Positions 1 to 10,621 of a stretch of DNA of 64,000 bases are shown here, one piece after another. The translations under genes were made by a program, and so were the position numbers. This DNA comes from DATMNR01 sp963702765 (GTDB lineage: Bacteria; Chloroflexota; Ktedonobacteria; Ktedonobacterales; Ktedonobacteraceae): positions 11,713 through 75,712 of the forward strand of contig CAVPEB010000028.1 of NCBI GenBank assembly GCA_963702765.1, read 5' to 3'. Every line of letters starts with the position of its first letter. The first letter of the stretch is position 1. The notes below the pieces were generated by a model. That model did not search any database and had not been told where the DNA came from. It was given only the letters and a program-made list of their open reading frames with translations.

Positions 1-908
1 CTGGATGGGAATGCGCAGAAACCAGGAAACAAGCCCGTTCGCACCGAGTCTTTCCAGGGTATCGTACACCATGTTGTCATCCATCCTGCCTCTCAATTCG
101 GCGGCAATTTCGCGTGCCAGTCGGCGGCCATCGCAGAGCGCCAAAATAGCCGCCTCATCCCACGAAAACGTCACGGTGCCGATTCCAGGGAGGCACACGT
201 CGGTCGCACCAGCATACACGAAGGGATGACGCTGAGGCGCAATCCAGGGGCGCAGCGCTCTGGCCTGCGATAGTTTCCGAGCCAGGATGCCGATACCCCA
301 TTCTTCAAAATACACCTGACGTTTAGCCAGGAGATGGGGCGCCGGAAGAACGGTAATTGGCGCTCCCTGGGTCGTGAATGTTCCCCAACCGCCGGGGCCA
401 AAAAGCCTATCGTTTCATTCTTGGCACAGTACCGCTGCAAGTAGAGCGCAACCATCTCCTCGCGGCGGCGCTGCTGGCTGTTGCGATACCGCAGATCAAC
501 AGCATCCTTTGGCGGGGGCGTCAAGCGCTCGATCATGTTGTGAAATGCCTGGCGGTTTTGCCAGATGACCGCTTCTCGAAAAGGCAGCATTTGGGCCGTC
601 TCGTACACGACCCTTGAGGTCTGAAGAAGCGCCTGGTGAAATGTGCGGCGGAAGTTATGCAGGGCAGCAGACTCGTTGTGTTGATCTCCGTTCCCTGGCA
701 TCTCCTCCGCGATGAGGCGATCAGCCGCCAGGGCGCACGCGGGAGTGGACAGCTTGAGAAGCTCCGCAATGGGAAAACCCGTTCCCCGCACGGCCAACAA
801 GCGCCAAAGGGCCCAGGACTCGTGACCCATCGGGATAAGATGTGATGGTAGATACGATGATTGCTCTGCGTGACGTTCTTCGCTAGTTTCCAGCGGCTCT
901 CTTCCCAT
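1..908 (-). pseudogene. Lantibiotic dehydratase (LanB-type) N-terminal region, frameshifted, runs off window
   Basis: The protein read leftward from 908 carries features of the lantibiotic dehydratase N-terminal domain: an early block around ESWALWRLLAVRGTGFP and a later YLQRYCAKNETIGF block. These enzymes dehydrate Ser/Thr in lanthipeptide precursors using glutamyl-tRNA. Just after NETIGF the frame breaks at an A5 run (400-404; T5 on the coding strand). One extra T restores FGPGGWG and an open frame that continues to the window edge (LARKLSQARALRPWI, then FVYAGATDVCLPGIG). So this is a single gene with a 1-base deletion, or a sequencing error. The C-terminus lies outside the window. No precursor peptide or cyclase is visible here. 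Confidence 0.72.
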
Positions 909-963
909 ATGCAGCCTCCTATCGCTTCACAATGGCTTCGTCAGTTTGTACAGGTTCTATAAG

Positions 964-1482
964 CTAGACTGGATGCCTTTTCAACCCTTGCAGTCCCTTG
1001 AGGGCGGCAATTTCACCGCAATGCTTGTGGGCATTCGCAAGCAACATGTTGAGCAGAGAGACCGCTGTTTGCATCCCCATTCCGGCTTTGGTAGCATCAA
1101 TGGGTAGCTTAAGCGTCTCATCGATAATTGATGCAAGGTAAGCCTCTTTTGCACTGTAGACCGCATGCGCATACGCCCGCAACTGCTCCAGGTCCCCTTG
1201 GATCACACGCCCCCACTCACCCCAGTTACTACGCGAGGGTGGCAACTGGGTCTTCCCCAGTTGCCCAGCATACGCCCCGGCCATCAAAGGCGACTTTGCT
1301 TGAAGAAGTCCGTGAATGAAATAATCTTCGGTGAGTGCCACGTGCGCATATTGCGCGCCGATGCTCCCTGGCTTACCCGCTGGCAGCCAATGCGCTACTT
1401 CTGGGGTCACCTGTTTCATCGTGCCTTCCAGCCACTGGTACCCATGCGGATTTGCGTTTGCAAGATCAGTCATTCGTCTCAT
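964..1482 (-). CDS. DinB-like family protein
   Basis: 172 residues with the layout of the DinB/YfiT-like four-helix bundle: an N-terminal helix (NPHGYQWLEGTMKQV), a conserved SIGAQYAHVALTEDYFIHG helix carrying a histidine, and a C-terminal LLANAHKHCGEIAALKG segment. The spaced histidines are the usual metal ligands of the superfamily. Members include thiol-dependent transferases and damage-induced proteins of unknown activity, so no substrate is proposed. It lies 55 bp from the lantibiotic dehydratase gene on the same strand, upstream of it, and could share its transcript. Confidence 0.7.
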   Translation of the reverse strand: MRRMTDLANANPHGYQWLEGTMKQVTPEVAHWLPAGKPGSIGAQYAHVALTEDYFIHGLLQAKSPLMAGAYAGQLGKTQLPPSRSNWGEWGRVIQGDLEQLRAYAHAVYSAKEAYLASIIDETLKLPIDATKAGMGMQTAVSLLNMLLANAHKHCGEIAALKGLQGLKRHPV

Positions 1483-2592
1483 CCCCCCTCAATATGTCGC
1501 CAAACATACCTGGCGCTTGGGACTTTTCATTTTGTGTTGCCATTCCATAGTTCACATTATACTTGAAATGCGATGCGTTGTCATCTGTGTAATTACTTAT
1601 TCATGCACGTAATTTTGTGTTCAGGTGAAAAACACAAAAAGCACCTATCTACAAAAACAGCCGCTCGGAGTATGGAGGTAATTCGCACTTCAGCGATGGA
1701 CGGGACAGCGTACACATATATCCTCAATTTTCAGGCATACCTGTTGAAAATCGACGTTTTGTACGTCTTTGGAGATTCGTGTTTAGCCGATGGACACCAG
1801 ATGACCCCTTCCTGTCTTACTCGTTTTATAGTCTCATGTAAAGGGGTATACATCAATACATGAGACTTTGATTTCTGAGACGAGTAATCAAGACTATCTC
1901 AACTAGCTTGATGTCATGCCTTAGGAGTGTACAGAGTGAAGGTTTTATCATACGGACGTTTTTCGAGACAAGATGATCAAGATTAAAGATCGTTTTCTGA
2001 AAAATCGAAAAATGCATCTGATAAATGCATTTTGTCTCTCCTAATAATATCAATTCCCCACTCTACTATGCTATACTTGAGATAGTTTGTTTTGCCGCAA
2101 GTTGATACTGCCCAGTTATTCTGGACTGCTCCAGTATTGTTATTTCAAATAAGGCTAATACATACATTGATAATACCAGGGGTAAGATAGCAATATTTCT
2201 GGAGGCAGGGAGACTGCCTGACATGAGTTGTCTCTTGCTCCGGATATTACTCGCTGTAGCAAGGAGGAAGCTGCGCTTTACACCGCCTCAGCTCGTTCAA
2301 TCGCCAGGTGCTCCGTCATGTTCAGCCGGATGGGTCCATATAGATTGACATTGTTTTCACATGTCGCAGAATTTGTATGGGCGTGGTAGAATAGCAGAGA
2401 AGTTCGTTCACAAGCGCAAGAGGGGAGAGGATGCATTCTTCTATTGAACAGTATCTTGCGTTCCTGTGATCTGTTTGTTGAGAATCCAGCGACAGAGGTG
2501 AAGGATGTTCAGAGTCCAGAAGGATTGCCTGTCTATGTCGTGAGGCCAAGCAGAGCGCGCCGGGCTCATGATCGGAGCACGCCACTCATCCT
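1483..2592. other. 1.1-kb stretch without a recognised gene
   Basis: AT-rich sequence with no convincing long gene. It holds a perfect 10-bp inverted repeat (1831-1840 / 1857-1866), a 9-bp inverted repeat (2009-2017 / 2025-2033) and a candidate promoter (2345-2373). A short frame opens at ATG 2431 behind GGGGAGAGG. It stops after 12 codons, and a +1 shift would extend it by about 40 residues (DLFVENPATEVKDVQ and onward). That could be a broken small gene, but I do not recognise it. Confidence 0.4.
2345..2373 (+). promoter_or_regulatory. Candidate sigma-70-type promoter
   Basis: TTGACA at 2345-2350, a 17-bp spacer, then AGAATT at 2368-2373. It lies upstream of the short frame at 2431 and of the LuxR-type regulator gene. 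Seen by eye only; the -10 match is weak. Confidence 0.25.
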
Positions 2593-2694
2593 TTGAACCT
2601 GATCGAATGTATCCCTTTCATTCAGGAATGGATACAGTATGGCGAGAGCAATCTCACTCTCCCCAGTTCTCATGGAGGAACGATCGCGTTGAGC

Positions 2695-5195
2695 ATGGAA
2701 GATGCGCTGGTGGCGAAGAACTTTGACACCTCTCCTAACAATCTGCCTCTCCAGGTGAACCGGTTTATTGGCCGCGAACGGGAGATGACCCAGGTCAAAG
2801 CGTTGCTCGCGACTACCCGGCTGCTCACCCTCACTGGCTCTGGAGGCAGTGGCAAAACGCGCCTGGCCCTGCAGGTCGCAACCGACCTCCTGGAGGAGTT
2901 CGGGCATGGTGTCTGGTGGGTAGAACTGGCAGCGCTCTCCGATCCTCTGCTGGTGCCGCAGGTCGTGGCCTCGGCTCTAGGAATCCCTGAACGGGTGGAT
3001 TGCACGGTGACGGAGGCACTCTCCGATGCACTCCGCCGCCAGCATCTGCTCCTCGTGTTGGACAACTGCGAGCATCTGCTGGGGGCATGCAGGCAGTTGA
3101 TCGAAACGCTCCTACATACCTGCCCCACGCTGCGCGTGCTGGTCACCAGTCGCGAAGCGCTCACGATCACCGGTGAAACTGTCTGGCCGGTCCCTTCCTT
3201 GCGTGTGCCTGATACCTATCACCTGCCACCCATCGAAGGGCTGCTGACCTATGAGGCCGTTCAACTGTTCGTCGAGCGTGCGAGATCTGTCCAGCCTTCC
3301 TTCATCGCTCACGCCGGAGAATGCACCGGCAGTGGTGCAGATATGCCGTCGTCTCGACGGCATCCCACTGGCGACTGAGCTAGCCGCGGCCCGTATACGC
3401 GTGCTCTCTGTGGAGCAGATCATCGCACGACTGGATGATGCCTACCGGCTGCTCACCGGAGGCAGTCGATCGGCCTTACCGCGACAGCAAACCTTGCGGG
3501 CAGCCATGGACTGGAGCTACCACTTGTTGTCAGCACAAGAGCAGGCCCTCTTCCGTCGGCTCTCGGTGTTTGCTGGCAGTTTTTCGCTCGAAGCGGCAGA
3601 GGCCATCTGCGCGGGTGAGCCAGGCGAAGCATGCGACGTGCTTGAGGTCCTCTCCTCCCTGATCGATAAATCGTTGGTGCTCATGGAGCAACGCAGCGCT
3701 GAGGCACGCTACCGCTTGCTGGAGACGATGCGGCAGTACGGCCAGGAGAAGCTGCTGCAGGCGGGCGAAGTGGCCGCCATGCGCCGCCGTCATGGTGACT
3801 GGTATGTCCGTTTCGCGGAACGCGCAGGGCCCGAAACAGGTGGTCTACAGCAGATCGAATGGCTGCAACGCGTAGAGTCGGAGCATGATAATATCCGCAC
3901 AGCGCTTGCATGGTCGCTCGAGCAGGCAGAGGTAGAATCAGGCGCTCGCATCGCTGCCGCCATCTGGCGCTTCTGGCTCTATCGAGGCTATCTGACTGAG
4001 GGACGAAACGTGCTGGAGCGCATCCTGCAGCAGTTTTCGGGGCAGACATCTGTGCGAGCACAGGTACTGCATGCTGCCGGCGTGTTGGCGTACTACCAGA
4101 ATGACTATGCACGAGCAAACATCCTCCTGGAAGAAAGCCTGGAGCTCTCTCGTGCGCTCCCAGAGAGACTGGGCATTGCCTACGCCCTGACTACTCTGGG
4201 AAATCTCAGCAGCAGCAAGGGTGACTACCAGCAGGCAACCACGTTCTACGAGGAGAGTCTTCCGCTGCTGCGTGAGCTGGGCGATAAGCGGGTCATGGCC
4301 CTTGCTCTCTCTGGTTGGGCTCTGGCTCTGCTTGCTCTGGGAGAGTACGAGCGAGCGATAGCACGGTGCGAGGAGAGCCTGGCGCTGGCACGTGAGCTGG
4401 GATCCCCCCAAAGTGTTGCCGGTTCACTCACGACGCTCGCCATTGCAGTGCTGGAGCGGGGCGACTATGAGCGAGCGAGAGGGCTGTGTGAGGAAAGCTT
4501 GGCGATACGACAGCAGCTCGCAGATAAAGGCGGGAGCGCCCATACGCTCACTATTCTGGGGCAAGTGGCGCTGTCCCAGGGGAGCTATGCGCAAGCAAAA
4601 GCACACTACGATGAGAGCCTGTCCTTGCGGCAAGAACTCGGAGACAAAGAAGGCATCGCTGCTGCCCTGGAGGGAGTGGCAGGCGTCGCCCAGGGGCAGG
4701 GAGAACCACTGAGCGCAGCGCGGCTGTATGGAGCGGCACAGGCGCTGCGCAACGCCATTGGCGCTCCCCTTGCGCCAACTGACCGCGCCTCGTACGAGCG
4801 GATGGTAGCCGACGTCCGTGTCCAACTTGATGCGGCACCCTTCGAGGCGGCATGGACGCAGGGGCGAGCATTCACCCTTGCACAAGCCATTGCTGCTGCG
4901 GAACAGGTGAAAGTGCGAGAGCAGATCACTTCAACCTCCCAGTCTCCCACTGGGGTAGCTCCTCCGACCCTCCCTCAGGCACCTGCGTCCAGAGGGAACC
5001 TCTTCGGTCTGACCACTCGCGAGATCGAAGTCTTGCGCCTGGTGACGCTGGGGCTGACCTACGCCCAAATCGCGGATACAGCTCGTCATCAGCCCACGTA
5101 CGGCTGATGCCCACTTACGCTCGATCTACGGGAAGCTCGGCGTGAACTCGCGCCATGCAGCGACTCGCATCGCGCTTGAACAGAAGCTTGTCTGA
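2695..5195 (+). pseudogene. LuxR-type ATPase/TPR transcriptional regulator, two frameshifts
   Basis: A large signalling ATPase regulator (predicted NB-ARC-like ATPase, helical repeats, LuxR DNA-binding end). In order: FIGREREM lead-in, P-loop GSGGSGKT, Walker B LLLVLDNCEH, SREAL motif, a repeat-rich region (about 3900-4700) of TPR-like units ending in ESL, and a C-terminal LuxR helix-turn-helix beginning LTTREIEVLRLVTLGLTYAQIAD. Two shifts break it. One is near 3295-3310 (QPSF to LTPENAPAVVQI). The other is an extra G near 5081, whose removal gives LVISPRTADAHLRSIYGKLG and the stop at 5193-5195. ATG 2695 (MEDALVAKN) is preferred over the TTG at 2593 because homologous proteins start shortly before the FIGRERE motif. 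It precedes an MFS exporter that it may control. Confidence 0.7.
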
Positions 5196-5438
5196 ACGTA
5201 TCGGGAATACTCCCTAGGGAACAGATGAGCAACCAATTCTTCCCACCGCACAAGATAGGGAGTATAATCACGTCTTCTCCCGATGTTCTCCAACCTCCAA
5301 ACAGGTAGACTCTCATCAAGAGTATTGCTCGGGAATGCCTGAGCAGTCGGCAAGAAGATATCTTCGATCGAAGAAAACAAGCTACCGAGTCGTCGTTTCT
5401 TTGAGAAGGTCTCCAATACATGGAAAAGAAGGGAGCAT

Positions 5439-7052
5439 ATGATGAATGTAACACATCGCAAAAGCTTGGTGATTACACTGGTCGTGACCTGTCTGGGATC
5501 ATTTATGATTCTGCTGGATATTTCGATTGTCAATCTGGCACTGCCGAGAATCCAGGCCGATCTCCACACGGGTCTGTCGGATCTGCAATGGATCATTGAT
5601 GCCTACACCTTGCCCTTTGCGGTCCTCATGCTCACCGCTGGTACCCTGGGCGACCGCTTTGGGCGTAAGCGCCTGTACCTTTCCGGGCTGGTGCTGTTTC
5701 TGCTCGGCTCGACGCTCTGTGGGTTCGCACCGATGCTGGGCTGGCTGCTCTTCGGTCGCGTGTTACAAGGCATAGGTGCAGCGGCGCTTTCTACGGGGAG
5801 TCTCTCGGTGCTGACGGCAGCCTTTCCCGAGCCGCGCGCCCGTGCGCAGGCCATTGGCCTCTGGGCCAGCGTTTCTGGCATAGGTCTCGTCGCCGGTCCG
5901 CTGCTTGGCGGCTTGCTCGTCCAGTTTTGGAACTGGCCTGCGATTTTTTTCGTGAATCTGCCCCTCGGGCTCCTCGCGCTCGCCCTGGCCTGGCCAGGTC
6001 TTAATGAGTCGCGCAACCCGGACGCCCGGCACATCGACCTACCTGGTCTAACGCTGGTGATTTCTGGGCTGACCTGTTTGGTCCTGGCCATCATTCAGGG
6101 TGGATCTCAAGGGTGGACCTCTCCGATGATCCTCGGCCTCTTCGGCAGCGCGGTGGTCTTGCTGGCTGCGTTCCTGCTAGTCGAAACGCGGGTGCGCGAA
6201 CCGCTGCTCCCGCTGCAGTTGTTTGGGAAGCGCGTGTTCTCGATCGCTAACATGGCTACGCTCATCTACGGCGTTGCCTCAATGAGTCCCATTTTTTTCC
6301 TGGCCCAGTTTTTTCAGCAAGTGCAGGGGTATACGGTGCTTGAGGCTGGTCTGCGGACAGTCCCCATCAGCATAGGTGCCTTTGTGACTGCTCCATTTGC
6401 AGGTCGGCTCACTGGTCGTCTCGGCCCGCGCTTGCCGATTGTGATGGGTGCCCTGCTGGATTCCAGCGCGCTGTTCCTGCTGCTGCGCCTCTCTCCCGAC
6501 TCCAGCTATGCCACGCTGTGGTGGATCCTTGCCATGCTGGGTATTGGCATTGGCCTCATTCAGAGCCCACTGACCGCGGCGGTGCTCTCCGTCACGCCTC
6601 CTGCACGGGCGGGTCTGGGATCGTCCATGTCTAACACCAGTAACCGGCTCGGAAACACGTTAGGGATAGCTGTGCTCGGGGCAATCGTTGTGCAGCAATT
6701 TTCCGGTAATATTGTGTCTCAACTCGCACAACGAGGCGTGCCCGGTCCGATTGGTGCAACGATTGCAAGTAAGATTGGAAGTTTCGGCGCACAGGCCAGC
6801 CAGCTCCCTCTCTTGGGGCGACTGCCACTGCCCCCGACTGCATTGCACCAGGCGATTAATCAGGCGTTCGTGGACGCGCTGCATGGGTCGTTTCTCATTG
6901 CAGGCATAGGAATGCTCGTTGTTGCTTTGCTGGCCACATTCTTGCATCAGCAGGATTCAACCAGGACGAGCATCGAACCAGCCGACTCGACCGTCCCAAC
7001 AGGAGCGCAAGAGGCCGATCAGGTGTCCGACACCATCCTGATGAGTGTATAG
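5439..7052 (+). CDS. MFS drug:H+ antiporter, DHA2 (EmrB/QacA-like) family
   Basis: 537 residues with about 14 hydrophobic segments, as expected for the 14-TM DHA2 branch of the major facilitator superfamily. The first helix carries the signature LDISIVNLALPRIQADL, and the loop between helices 2 and 3 has GDRFGRKRLY (motif A). Motif C-like glycines occur in SGIGLVAGPLLGG. Such proteins export lipophilic drugs or natural products across the cytoplasmic membrane using the proton gradient. ATG 5439 follows AAGAAGGGAG at good spacing; a second ATG follows directly. The LuxR-type regulator lies 243 bp upstream on the same strand. A TATAAT at 5263-5268 may belong to its promoter. Confidence 0.85.
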   Translation: MMNVTHRKSLVITLVVTCLGSFMILLDISIVNLALPRIQADLHTGLSDLQWIIDAYTLPFAVLMLTAGTLGDRFGRKRLYLSGLVLFLLGSTLCGFAPMLGWLLFGRVLQGIGAAALSTGSLSVLTAAFPEPRARAQAIGLWASVSGIGLVAGPLLGGLLVQFWNWPAIFFVNLPLGLLALALAWPGLNESRNPDARHIDLPGLTLVISGLTCLVLAIIQGGSQGWTSPMILGLFGSAVVLLAAFLLVETRVREPLLPLQLFGKRVFSIANMATLIYGVASMSPIFFLAQFFQQVQGYTVLEAGLRTVPISIGAFVTAPFAGRLTGRLGPRLPIVMGALLDSSALFLLLRLSPDSSYATLWWILAMLGIGIGLIQSPLTAAVLSVTPPARAGLGSSMSNTSNRLGNTLGIAVLGAIVVQQFSGNIVSQLAQRGVPGPIGATIASKIGSFGAQASQLPLLGRLPLPPTALHQAINQAFVDALHGSFLIAGIGMLVVALLATFLHQQDSTRTSIEPADSTVPTGAQEADQVSDTILMSV

Positions 7053-7197
7053 AGTCGGGCAGTCAATAAACAAACAGAGATATGTGCCTGGTCCTTCCCT
7101 GAGTCGTCGCCGGAAAAGGCCAGGCCTGCACTCCATGGCTGAATTTTTCGTAGCTGTTTGTGGTGCTGAATGAGTAAGGTCTTATGAGGGAAAATCA

Positions 7198-7833
7198 ATG
7201 CACTCAACATTGTACATAGATGAGCAATCAACCCAGGTACAAGAGCAGAAGAGAGCGAACTATCAGGCTCACTACCTTTCCCATGCAGCTCAAGGGATAG
7301 TCTGCGAGATTTTGCCCATCACGCTGGAAGCGCAGCAGATGCTCTTTCTGCGCCGCCCTACGGACAGCTACGGGGCATCCTGGCTCGTTCCCCATCATGA
7401 GGATATGCATCCCAGCGACACGGTCCTCCTCCATCTGCTTTCCTATTTTGATGGGGTCTTTGAACCAGATGCATCGATTGTTCATTCAACCTCCTGGCGC
7501 TATGATCGCCGAGTGGGGCAGGTAATCCTCACCTTTCTGGTGGTGCTCCCCCAGCGAACATGGATGCGCCAATGGGAGGCGGCTGAACGCCTCCACGTTG
7601 AGCGTATAGGCGACATTTCGAAGGTATACGGGGACAACCTCTCTCCACCTGTAAGCTTGGAGAGAGACGCGGTCCTTGCCCATGCCCTCGATCACCTGGC
7701 TTTACTAAGCCGTGATGATATGCGTATTCAGGCAGTACTGATGCCTGAGTGGATGGATGTGTTACAGTTGAGGCTTCCCAAACCAGCTGGTCTGTTTGTT
7801 GGGTGTTGCTACAGCGATTTATACATAGATTGA
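7198..7833 (+). CDS. Hypothetical protein
   Basis: 211 residues, soluble, with no signal peptide or membrane helix. I do not recognise a named family. The conserved-looking core is DSYGASWLVPHHEDMHPSD, then HSTSWRYDRRVGQVILTFLV near residues 97-117. A beta-strand-rich middle and a mixed C-terminal part follow. ATG 7198 follows TTATGAGGGAAAATCA (a GAGGG ribosome site). It stands alone between the MFS exporter and a PIG-L deacetylase on the same strand, so a shared transcript is possible but not shown. Confidence 0.55.
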   Translation: MHSTLYIDEQSTQVQEQKRANYQAHYLSHAAQGIVCEILPITLEAQQMLFLRRPTDSYGASWLVPHHEDMHPSDTVLLHLLSYFDGVFEPDASIVHSTSWRYDRRVGQVILTFLVVLPQRTWMRQWEAAERLHVERIGDISKVYGDNLSPPVSLERDAVLAHALDHLALLSRDDMRIQAVLMPEWMDVLQLRLPKPAGLFVGCCYSDLYID

Positions 7834-7946
7834 GCCTTTGGAGCAACTGCTGCCCAGTTTGACATGCCAGGCTTTCGTGGGTGAAAATAGCCTGTAAACA
7901 AGCTGCTCTCTCTATCTCACATACGGAAGGAAGAACAACCTTGACT

Positions 7947-8675
7947 ATGCAAGAACAACCGAACATCGCCATGGTAATCATCGCCCATCCCGACGATGCC
8001 GAATTCGGTGCGGCTGGCACCGTCGCGCTCTGGGCCAGAGAAGGCTGGGAAGCCTACTACGTCGTCGTCACCGATGCAACAGGCGGGGGCTCTGACGAGG
8101 CAACCGACGTCGGTCCGGCTGCCCGGCAACACGTCTCCGAAACGCGCAAGCGCGAACAGCGAGCGGCAGGTGAGATCCTCGGTCTGAAGGATGTCATATT
8201 TCTCGATTACCCTGATGGGCTGATACAGCCTAGCCCTGAACTCAAGCGTGATCTCGTGCGCATCCTGCGCAAATATCAACCCACACGGGTAGTATGCCAA
8301 TCGCCAGACAGGGTATGGACGCCCACGTTTAGTATCCCCCGCTATCACTCGGATCATCTGGCTGTGGGTCAGGCCGCGTTAGGTGCGATCTACCCCATGT
8401 CACAAAACCCCTGGGACTTCCCCGAACTCCTGGAGGAGGGTCTGAAGCCACACAAAGTACGTGAGGTGTATATCATGGGGGCACCCGCGCAAAATTGTTT
8501 CGTTGACATCTCTGAGGCCATTGAGTTGAAGATGGCGGCGCTGTTCGCCCACGCGAGCCAGCACACCGGCAAGACTGAAGAATTTGACAAATGGGTGCGT
8601 GGGCGCAGTGCCGAGTTGGGTGCTAAGTACAACGTTGCTTACGCCGAAGAGTTTTATCGCGCAGAGAATCCGTGA
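7947..8675 (+). CDS. PIG-L/LmbE family deacetylase
   Basis: About 242 residues. The N-terminal AHPDDAEFGAAGT is the zinc-binding and catalytic signature of the PIG-L family (His-Pro-Asp-Asp), and YHSDHLAVGQAA supplies the second zinc-ligand motif. Family members remove acetyl groups from N-acetylglucosamine-type substrates, for example in thiol cofactor, lipid or antibiotic pathways; the substrate here is unknown. The reading frame is open upstream to 7881, but GGAAGGAAG at 7925-7933 fits a start at TTG 7941 or ATG 7947. ATG is chosen because the AHPDD motif then sits at the usual distance from the N-terminus. Confidence 0.82.
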   Translation: MQEQPNIAMVIIAHPDDAEFGAAGTVALWAREGWEAYYVVVTDATGGGSDEATDVGPAARQHVSETRKREQRAAGEILGLKDVIFLDYPDGLIQPSPELKRDLVRILRKYQPTRVVCQSPDRVWTPTFSIPRYHSDHLAVGQAALGAIYPMSQNPWDFPELLEEGLKPHKVREVYIMGAPAQNCFVDISEAIELKMAALFAHASQHTGKTEEFDKWVRGRSAELGAKYNVAYAEEFYRAENP

Positions 8676-9280
8676 CCTCTCCACAAAGTTAGCACGCGAA
8701 AGCCGCCGACGCGTATGACCACACCCTCGCACAGCAGACCGATGCGATAGGTGCGCCAGTCCGCCCAAGGGAGAGCACCATGTATGTATTAGGCGCCAAG
8801 GGCTGTTAACGCCTGGGTAAGCGAATCCCACTGTTGGGCGCCTTGACGCTGGCGTGGGCGTTTCACTGGTTTGGTAGCGCTCCCTAAGTTGCGCGGCACA
8901 TGCTGTGTAGTATTCGCGACGCGTCTCCTACTTGTATTGTTTGAGGATTATGCGTGCCTCATTCACCAACCGCTCCACTTCCCCGCGTTTTGTAACCGCG
9001 TAGGTTAGACAAGATCAAATGTTCGAGCAAAGAGCATATAACGTGAAGAATGCACAAAACCTCACTGCAAAGAACAAAGACACGCTTTGACTGAATATTG
9101 ATAAAAGCTCAATATGGCAGGCGGAGTCACGCCTTGTACGAGATGCGATTGCACCAATGGCTGCCTTTTGGGAGTGGGGTCCTGAACAACTGGACACGCA
9201 ATATCGGGTTACTCGCCTCAACCTTCTTGACTCTCGATGATCTTGCACCGGATCGTATCATCTGCGGAATAGGTGCTTGG
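8676..9280. other. 600-bp stretch with no gene recognised
   Basis: Only short frames on either strand, none with a family I recognise. It lies between the deacetylase gene and an IS3-type element, and could contain remnants of older insertions. Confidence 0.4.
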
Positions 9281-10460
9281 TGGGATCTAACCTTCCCCCG
9301 AATTGGTAGAGTTTCCAAAGCTGAGATATACTCTATCAAGAACAAGGAAGGGAACACTAATGGCAAAGGTTCAAAAAGTCTACACGCGAGAGTTCAAAGA
9401 AGAAGCGGTGCGGCTGGCTCAGACGAGCGGGAAGCCGATTACGCACATAGCCCGTGAATTGGGCATTTCCGACGCCTCCATTCATCAGTGGCGTAAAGAA
9501 TTGGCTCAGCACGGCACAGCTGCATTTCCAGGAAGTGGACACCAGACGGCACTAGAGGAAGAAAATCGTCGTCTCAAACGCGAACTGGAGCGAGTGCAAC
9601 AGGAGCGCGATATCCTAAAAAAAGTGGTGAGCATCTTTTCACGGGAATCCAAATGAAATATCAGTTTATTGAACAACACCAGCAGGGGTTTCCCGTTGTG
9701 ACCATGTGCCGGGTACTCGGTGTCTCGGAAAGTGGCTATTATGCATGGCGCAAGCGCCCAACCTGCCAGCGCAAACGAGAAGATGCTCTCATTGTTGCCC
9801 AGATCCGGCAGATCTTTCTCTCTCATCGCGAGGTGTACGGGAGTCCGCGCGTTCATGCCGAACTCAAAGAGCAAGGAGTCCATTGTGCGCGCAAGAGAAT
9901 AGCTCGGCTCATGCGTGAACATGGGATCACCCCGAAACGCAAACGACGCCGAGTAGTGACGACAAACAGTCAGCACGAGAATCCTGTTGCACCTAATCTG
10001 TTGCAGCGAGATTTTACGGCACCAGAACCCAACACAAAGTGGGTCACGGACATTACCTATCTGCCGACTGCCCAGGGGTGGCTGTACCTTGCCGTTGTGC
10101 TCGATTTGTATTCACGCCTGGTAGTGGGATGGTCCATGTCAGCTCACTGTGACGAGGAGTTGGTTGAAAATGCTTTGCGTATGGCTCTGGCTCGACGGTG
10201 CCCCTCACCAGGCTTGCTGCACCATAGTGATCGAGGCAGTCAATATACAAGCTGCGCCTATCGGCAGCTCGTGGAGCAATCTGGGATGATCGTGAGCATG
10301 TCACGGAAAGGCAATTGTTGGGATAACGCCGCGATGGAGAGCTTCTTTGGCTCTCTCAAAGAGGAATGTGTAGGTAGTACCATTTATCAGTCTCATGAAG
10401 AGGCCAGGCTTGCGCTTTTCACGTACCTGGAAGTCTTTTATAATCGTATTCGCCGTCTGA
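9280..10460 (+). mobile_element. IS3-family insertion sequence, 3' end missing
   Basis: Two overlapping transposase frames (orfA, orfB) in the IS3 arrangement. The left end is probably near the TGGGATCTAACCTTCCCCC block around 9280-9302, but no matching inverted copy exists downstream. OrfB loses its family sequence right after YNRIRR (about 10459), where HSxLGY-type residues normally follow. The right end has therefore been deleted or replaced, and the element should not be able to move by itself. Confidence 0.7.
9360..9656 (+). CDS. IS3-family transposase OrfA (HTH subunit)
   Basis: 98 residues. An N-terminal helix-turn-helix of the transposase_8 type (YTREFKEEAVRLAQTSGKP, then ARELGISDASIHQWRKEL) is followed by a C-terminal leucine-zipper-like coiled coil (LEEENRRLKRELERVQQERD). 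It binds the element ends and partners OrfB. ATG 9360 follows GGAAGGGAACACTA. The stop overlaps the orfB start in an ATGA (9653-9656). That implies translational coupling, with or without the frameshifted OrfAB fusion common in this family. Confidence 0.88.
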   Translation: MAKVQKVYTREFKEEAVRLAQTSGKPITHIARELGISDASIHQWRKELAQHGTAAFPGSGHQTALEEENRRLKRELERVQQERDILKKVVSIFSRESK

Positions 10461-10621
10461 GATTCACCTCTTTTTGGAGACTCGAAACATTTGGGCTAAC
10501 TTATCAATTGTTGATAAGCAATTTGGCTGTTAAATGTAAATCATCTCTACCGCTTCAGTTCATCATTGTTGCCAATTCCAGCAGAGACTTGTGCGAGTTC
10601 ATTGATATTACCTCTTGCTAG
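9653..10621 (+). pseudogene. IS3-family transposase OrfB (DDE integrase), C-terminus replaced
   Basis: Contains the HTH_21 region (REVYGSPRVHAELKEQG) and the rve integrase core with its three acidic residues: first Asp in KWVTDITYLP, second in HHSDRGSQYTS, and Glu in NAAMESFFGSLKEE. This is the strand-transfer enzyme of the element. The normal end after VFYNRIRR is missing. The next 50 or so residues (LRFTSFWRLETFG and onward) are unrelated read-through, so the protein is probably inactive. Its frame is intact up to that point. Confidence 0.8.

Noticed and set aside
8676..9010. Minus-strand frames near 8690-8760 and 8940-9010 with protein-like stretches
   Set aside because: They are under 40 codons, have no start with a ribosome site and match no family I know.
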